A stretch of DNA of 64,000 nucleotides, from contig NC_089460.1 of NCBI RefSeq assembly GCF_026210795.1, forward strand, positions 1,612,001-1,676,000, given 5' to 3'. Shown piece by piece: positions 58,942 through 64,000 of the stretch. This DNA comes from Rhizophagus irregularis (Eukaryota > Glomeromycota > Glomeromycetes > Glomerales > Glomeraceae). Under the pieces are notes generated by a model. That model was not told where the DNA came from, made no database searches, and saw nothing but the letters and a program-made list of their open reading frames with translations. Position 1 is the first letter of the stretch. The number at the start of each line of letters is the position of its first letter. The translations under genes were made by a program, and so were the position numbers.

Positions 58942-61900
58942 GAAATAAAAGATGAAATTTTTTTTCTTACGATTCTAAAGTTGAAATGATCAATTGTTTT
59001 TTTTTTGAAACTGTACGGTAAATCTTACAATCTAGAATTTAGAATGACGTAATTCGGTAAAAAAACATACCGATAAAAAATATTTCGGATAAAATGGAAA
59101 ATTAATAGGTAAAATAAGGACCGAACAAGGATATTTTTCCACGGATTCTAGAATCTAGTTATAGAAAATATAATTACACAATTGATTATGTATTTTTGTA
59201 AAACCGAAACGTTGTAAAAAAAATTTCCATATTCTATACAAAAAACGGAGTTACTACACCGAAATTCTGCGTGTCAATATCAAATGTTACGTCACCTGCT
59301 CTTCGAGAAAAAAAAAAATATTATTAAATAAAAAAAAAAAGCTTGGGGCCTTTGCATTACATGAGGGGGAAGTTGCAGGAAATAATTTATAGATTAATAA
59401 TACAAAAATTGAATTAAAAAACCGATTATATACCTCAAAATCAACCAAATTTAGCAATATTTTTCTTTATTCTATATCCACTATCCACCATTCCCGCAAA
59501 GTTTGGGGGGAAACGAACTATTTTTTTTAAATTATATTAAACAGTTTTAATTAATTTAATTATAAATATATATATTTAATAATATAAACGGAATAATCAA
59601 TCGTAAATTTAGAAATTATTATAAGAACGTGAACGTATAAGAAGCAATAATAGAACCTAAATCTGTCAATCAACCGTGAAATTAAAATTTTTTGGTTGGT
59701 GCATTATCATATTTGACGCGTATAAAATATGAATAAACCTGTAAATAAGAGTAAATATGAATAAAATTGTTAAAAATATGAATAAATTTATCGATTAAGG
59801 TTCTCACATGAAACAAAATAAATTTTAAATTAGTTAAAAAAAGGGAATTTTGGAAACAAAGAATCCCTAACGCGTTATACGAATAGAATCGATTCTCATT
59901 TAATTAACCAATAAAGGTGAATTTTTTTTTTTTGTAAGATAGAATTAAATATTTAACTTCTTTTTCTTCACATATGTGATGAATTTTTTTATTATACCAG
60001 TTATAGTTATATCAGTTATTAGTTATACGTTATACAAGTTGATATACATATATATATTTATATATAATATAAATATATAATATATATTATATATAATAAT
60101 ATATAAATGTATTTTATGAAAATCAAATGAATCTGGTGAACCAGTACCTTGTTTTTATTTTCTTTCAAACACGTTTTATTCGTGTAATTCATAAAGTTAG
60201 ATTGGGCGCGTTTTATAATCTAAATTAGGGGTTTTATGCTACAATAATATGATAAAGGGCGAAAAGGGTGAAAGGGTACAAAGGCAAAGGGTACAAAGGC
60301 AAAGGGCGAAAGGGCGAAAAAAAAAAATAAAAAATAATAATAATAAATAAATTAAAATATCTTTTGATCTAAAAACAACAAAATAATAAAATAATATTGT
60401 TATCAAAACAAATGAAATAAAAACGCGTCTAAATATTTTTAGTAAAAGAAATATGTAATCATGATAAAAATCATTTTAAAAAAAAAAACAAAAAAGCAAT
60501 AGAATCTAAGAAGCCATTATACCGCAGTTTAAATTTTTTTAAATGCAAATTTAATTAAAGCCAGATCCAGATCCAAACATAATTGGTTCATGCACATTTT
60601 TGAATTTTACGCACACACAAAATTAAATTATTTATTTCGGAAAAGACCTTAACCGTACGATCACATTCACATTGATTTGATTGATTTACGTGAAGGTCTT
60701 ACATATTTGGAACCTATCTAACCTACATCTAGTTGATTTACAGCTGATTACAAGACCCTCTCCCTTATCTTAATTAAATATGGAATTATTACAACTCCGA
60801 TAATAAAAATCCTTTTTTAAAATAAATATTGTTGTAAATAAAATAATGAAATGCACAAATTCTTGTTCTCTACATTTTTCAAATAATAACATGTCTTACA
60901 TATCTTGGCATAAACGAATTGTTACAAAGGAAAATAAAAACAATATTTCCCTTAGAAGGATATCTAATCTTTTTAACAAATGAAGTTACAAATATATAAC
61001 TTTTGGGCGTTAATCTTAAAGAATAATATTGTGATTAGAGATCCGAATGTATAACATTCTAAAGCAGGAAGATTACCGTTATTGAGCAATACCTCCTTTT
61101 CATTGTGATAATAACGGTGACACTTTCTATAAAAAATGATATCAACGGTATCTAAAAGAAATTCCCAGAATTCCTTATGATTTTTATACACTTTAATAGT
61201 TCATTTTACATTTACATTAGATTTTTATGTGTAATCGTGGCGCAGTAACCCTTATAATATATACGCGAATGGAAACGCGTTTTTTTCACAAATGATCATC
61301 TTGTATCTCGGATCAAGATTTAACAAAATTAGAAGAAAATGACGTAAATGACGTATATTTAGAGATTTATTACGAATTTTTTTTTTATTATCAAATTATC
61401 AAATTATCAATTTTTTTTTATCATGAATTTTTTTTTTTTTGATCATTTTTTTTTTATAAATATTTTTTTTTACCAAACCATAATTAAAAACTAGTTTTTA
61501 CGCGATCGATCGCAGCGTGTGTAACAATAACAATTAGGTCTGTCATATGTTTTACGTAATACATTACGCTATACAGCTGAAACGTATCGGAATATCCGAT
61601 TCCATCAATAATTCTATAATGATCAACAAAATCGTTCCACATTTATTACCAAAGAAAAGAAAAAAAGAATTTTGTTCGCAATTTTTTTTTAAAAAAAAAT
61701 AAAAAACGAAAAAAAAAAAATAAAAAAAATATGAAAAAAAAAATAAAAAGACAGTAAGTCGGAGGACACATAACACAATGGTTTAAAGTTACATGATAAA
61801 AATAAACGTGATTGCTTGTGTATTGTTTGTTTATTTTACTTCAACTTCATTTACATATTTACATGTATGTGTATGTGTGTCATGTATGGCGTTCAAAAAG

Positions 61901-63929
61901 AGGCTTTTTTTTTTCATTTTCTTCCTTTCATCTTATTTTATTCTTATTTTATTTATTTATTTTTATTTTTTTTTTCCTATTTGATATTCTTTTGATATGG
62001 AAGATAGGGAGATAAGAATTTGATTCGATTTAAAGAAGACGAAGATCCAAACCCTAATCAAGATTTTAATATTTCTTATACATTGAGCTGCATAATCAAG
62101 TATTCAAACGAGGGTATTTGTTATCTTTTCATACATATTTATTTATTTATTTTATAATAAATTCTTGGAAAAAGAAAAATATAATAATAATTGTTTATTT
62201 TGTTTTTTTAAAAAAAAATTGAAATTTTGATCTTCATTTGATGCTTTTTTCTCCATCTCTAGAACTTGTAAAAAATCTAAATGAAAAAAAATTATCTTTT
62301 AAAAAATAATGATTTACAAAGTACATAAGTTGGTTTTTCTATGTTTTATATGAATCTTCATTGTTATTGGTTTTTTGATAACTCCGAAACAAAAATGATC
62401 TTGGTTTTTTTAGGTAAAATTTTACGCGTATATAGAAAAAAGTTGATCTTGTAAATATATGCGAAGATAAATACCGTATTACCTATTTTTTTTTGATTTA
62501 CCAGTAACGTAGTCACATTTCATGATACAAATAACTTTTTTGCATCAGCCGGTCCCTTTCTTTTTTTTGCACTGACCAATGCTATTTAAAGAAATACGAA
62601 TATTCCAGGTTCATGTTTTTGACGTGCTCCTTATTATTATAAAAATAGATTATAGAAATGATAGTTGTTTTCAATTAGACTTTCCCAAACTCTCAATGAC
62701 GTACAAATCCTTCTTTTTTTTCCCTTGCGCCACTTATTTAATGCACATTTGACGCCTTGTGTTATATATTTATAAATTGCCAAGATGTTGGATTAAAAAG
62801 GTGTAATTTCGGCGGAAATTCCTATAATATCTATATGTTACAAAGTCATTTATTGGTTCTTTTTTTTTTAAAAAAAAAAATGTACTTAATTTCTTTTTCT
62901 AGAATATATTATATATTATATATAATATACATATATATATATGTATTTATTTATTTTATATTTTATTTTATTCTATTCTATTCTATTTTATTTTATTTTA
63001 TTTTTTAAGAGAAAGAAGAAAAAAAAAAATATTCGGTACCAAATACAATTTTTTCCGTCAGATAATTTGATTGGTCTAAACTTTACTTTCATGTAAAACA
63101 CTTTTTTAATAATGTCCATAAAAAAAAATCATTTTAATTTTTTTTTTTTAATTCGTAAATGTGATAAATAATTCATCACTCCCTATTAAGCAAAAAAAAA
63201 AATGGTACGATCATTTGTTTTACATTATTTATGTAAACTATAAAATATATTATTTATTGAAACACAAATTATCTGGTTTTTTTTTGCCCAACTTGTATGA
63301 ATTGCATAATATAAATTCAATTAATGTAAAATTCAAGTATGTATATTTTTAAAGTTGGATTAAATTGAATTTTTTTTTTTATTATTATCACAATAAAAAA
63401 AAAAAAAAAATCATTTTAATTATTAATTAAATTATAATTATATTATTAATCATTTCTTATCGAAAAGAGAAGAGGTAAAAAAAAAAAAAAATTATATAAA
63501 TAGTCCCCATCAACCTTAAATTTTTTTCCATGCTTGTGCACTCTCATTTTTTTTTTAAATTATACGATTAACTAATACATAAATAGTTCGAACGTATTAT
63601 TTTTAGTCAAGTTATTAAAATCTTTTGAAAAACATATCGTTTTTTTTATTACATACATTTTATATATATAATATTTATATATTCCTTTTTTTTTTTACCG
63701 CAAAGAGAAAGAAAAAATTCAAAAAAAAAACAAAATAAATTATCATAAATTAAAACAAATTATTATTCTCATCTTTATTAAAACAAAGAAAAGTCGTAAA
63801 TTTTAAATTCATATTCTAAAAAAAAATTCGTCATATTTTAAAGTCATATTTTTTTTTTAAAAAAAAAACAATCCTTATATTTTTTTAAAAAAAGTCGTAT
63901 TTTTTTTTCTAAAAAAAATAAAATAAAAA

Positions 63930-64000
63930 ATGTCAAGTGAAGATTTAAATGGTATTAAGAGACGTAGAGTCGCAAGAGCTTGTGATACTTGTCGACGAAA
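63930..64000 (+). CDS. Zn2Cys6 transcription factor, N-terminus only
   Basis: An ATG at 63930 opens MSSEDLNGIKRRRVARACDT and continues CRR to the window edge. A basic patch followed by ARACDTCRR is the start of the fungal zinc-cluster (Zn2Cys6) motif, where CxxC and nearby basic residues bind DNA as a dimer. The rest of the gene lies outside the window. No regulated pathway can be named. A long AT- and pyrimidine-rich leader precedes it. Confidence 0.85.
   Translation, partial: MSSEDLNGIKRRRVARACDTCRR

Larger units (their letters stand above)
56280..63929. other. Long gene-free interval with satellites
   Basis: It spans 7.6 kb without a supported gene. Notable contents are the satellite-like blocks at 57293-58130, a structured segment at 57071-57135, a homopolymer A tract at 58876-58937 (one G) preceded by 11 T, a G-rich minisatellite (AAAGGGTACAAAGGC) at 60255-60320, and a TATTC/TATTT microsatellite near 62955-63006. 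The last kilobase, with CT/T-rich tracts, is probably the leader of the zinc-cluster gene. Confidence 0.6.

Noticed and set aside
61564-62015. Hydrophobic Phe/Tyr-rich ORFs upstream of the zinc-cluster gene
   Set aside because: Translated poly-T and poly-A tracts; composition matches flanking non-coding DNA.
1-64000. CRISPR array, defence island, secondary-metabolite cluster or bacterial operon
   Set aside because: No direct-repeat/spacer pattern, and all genes are spliced eukaryotic genes or TE remnants with unrelated functions.

Overview
The window is nuclear DNA from a filamentous fungus. It is very AT-rich, gene-sparse and full of short GT-AG introns of roughly 60-130 bases. Gene content (PacC/Rim101-type regulator, fungal G-gamma, Zn2Cys6 regulator), a GLUD1-type glutamate dehydrogenase, tandem alginate-lyase-family genes and decayed MULE-like transposases point to Mucoromycota, most likely an arbuscular mycorrhizal fungus (Glomeromycotina, Rhizophagus-like). 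The genus is an inference from style and gene content, not from a database match.

Layout. 1-8.6 kb: a TA-flanked MITE, an intact nine-finger C2H2 protein gene, a five-exon S1/P1 nuclease (minus), then TE debris and a frameshifted C2H2 pseudogene. 8.6-13.3 kb: gene-free, with a nested inverted-repeat element and a second TA-flanked MITE. 13.3-16.8 kb: an intron-containing tRNA-Arg(CCG), a 12-exon mitochondrial glutamate dehydrogenase (minus) and a divergent two-exon G-protein gamma subunit. 16.8-28.5 kb: mostly gene-free; it holds a 61-residue three-exon gene too fragmented to appear as a long ORF, a triplicated ~330-bp tandem repeat beside it, a dead MULE-like transposase and old repeats. 28.5-36.8 kb: separase (minus, about 27 exons). 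38.4-39.6 kb: Rab5 GTPase. 41.9-43.9 kb: a protein joining an S4 domain and a catalytically degenerate RluA-like domain to a HemK/PrmC-type methyltransferase. 44.5-48.6 kb: a triple-KH protein (with a possible alternative first exon) and the SMC5/6 subunit Nse1. 49.2-51.0 kb: PacC/Rim101-type regulator (minus). 52.5-56.3 kb: two tandem intronless membrane-anchored alginate-lyase-family proteins. 56.3-63.9 kb: gene-free, with two satellite-like blocks and long homopolymers. 63.93 kb: start of a Zn2Cys6 transcription factor cut by the window edge.

The genes are mostly independent housekeeping and regulatory loci, not one pathway. Separase and Nse1 are both chromosome-segregation/repair genes. 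PacC-type protein and the alginate-lyase genes share a divergent intergenic region carrying a dense cluster of PacC-type GCCAAG sites. I see no defence island or biosynthetic cluster. The most unusual items are the RluA-HemK fusion, the GCCAAG cluster, the GLUD1-type dehydrogenase, the orphan first exon before the KH gene and the tandem-repeat array next to the tiny gene.
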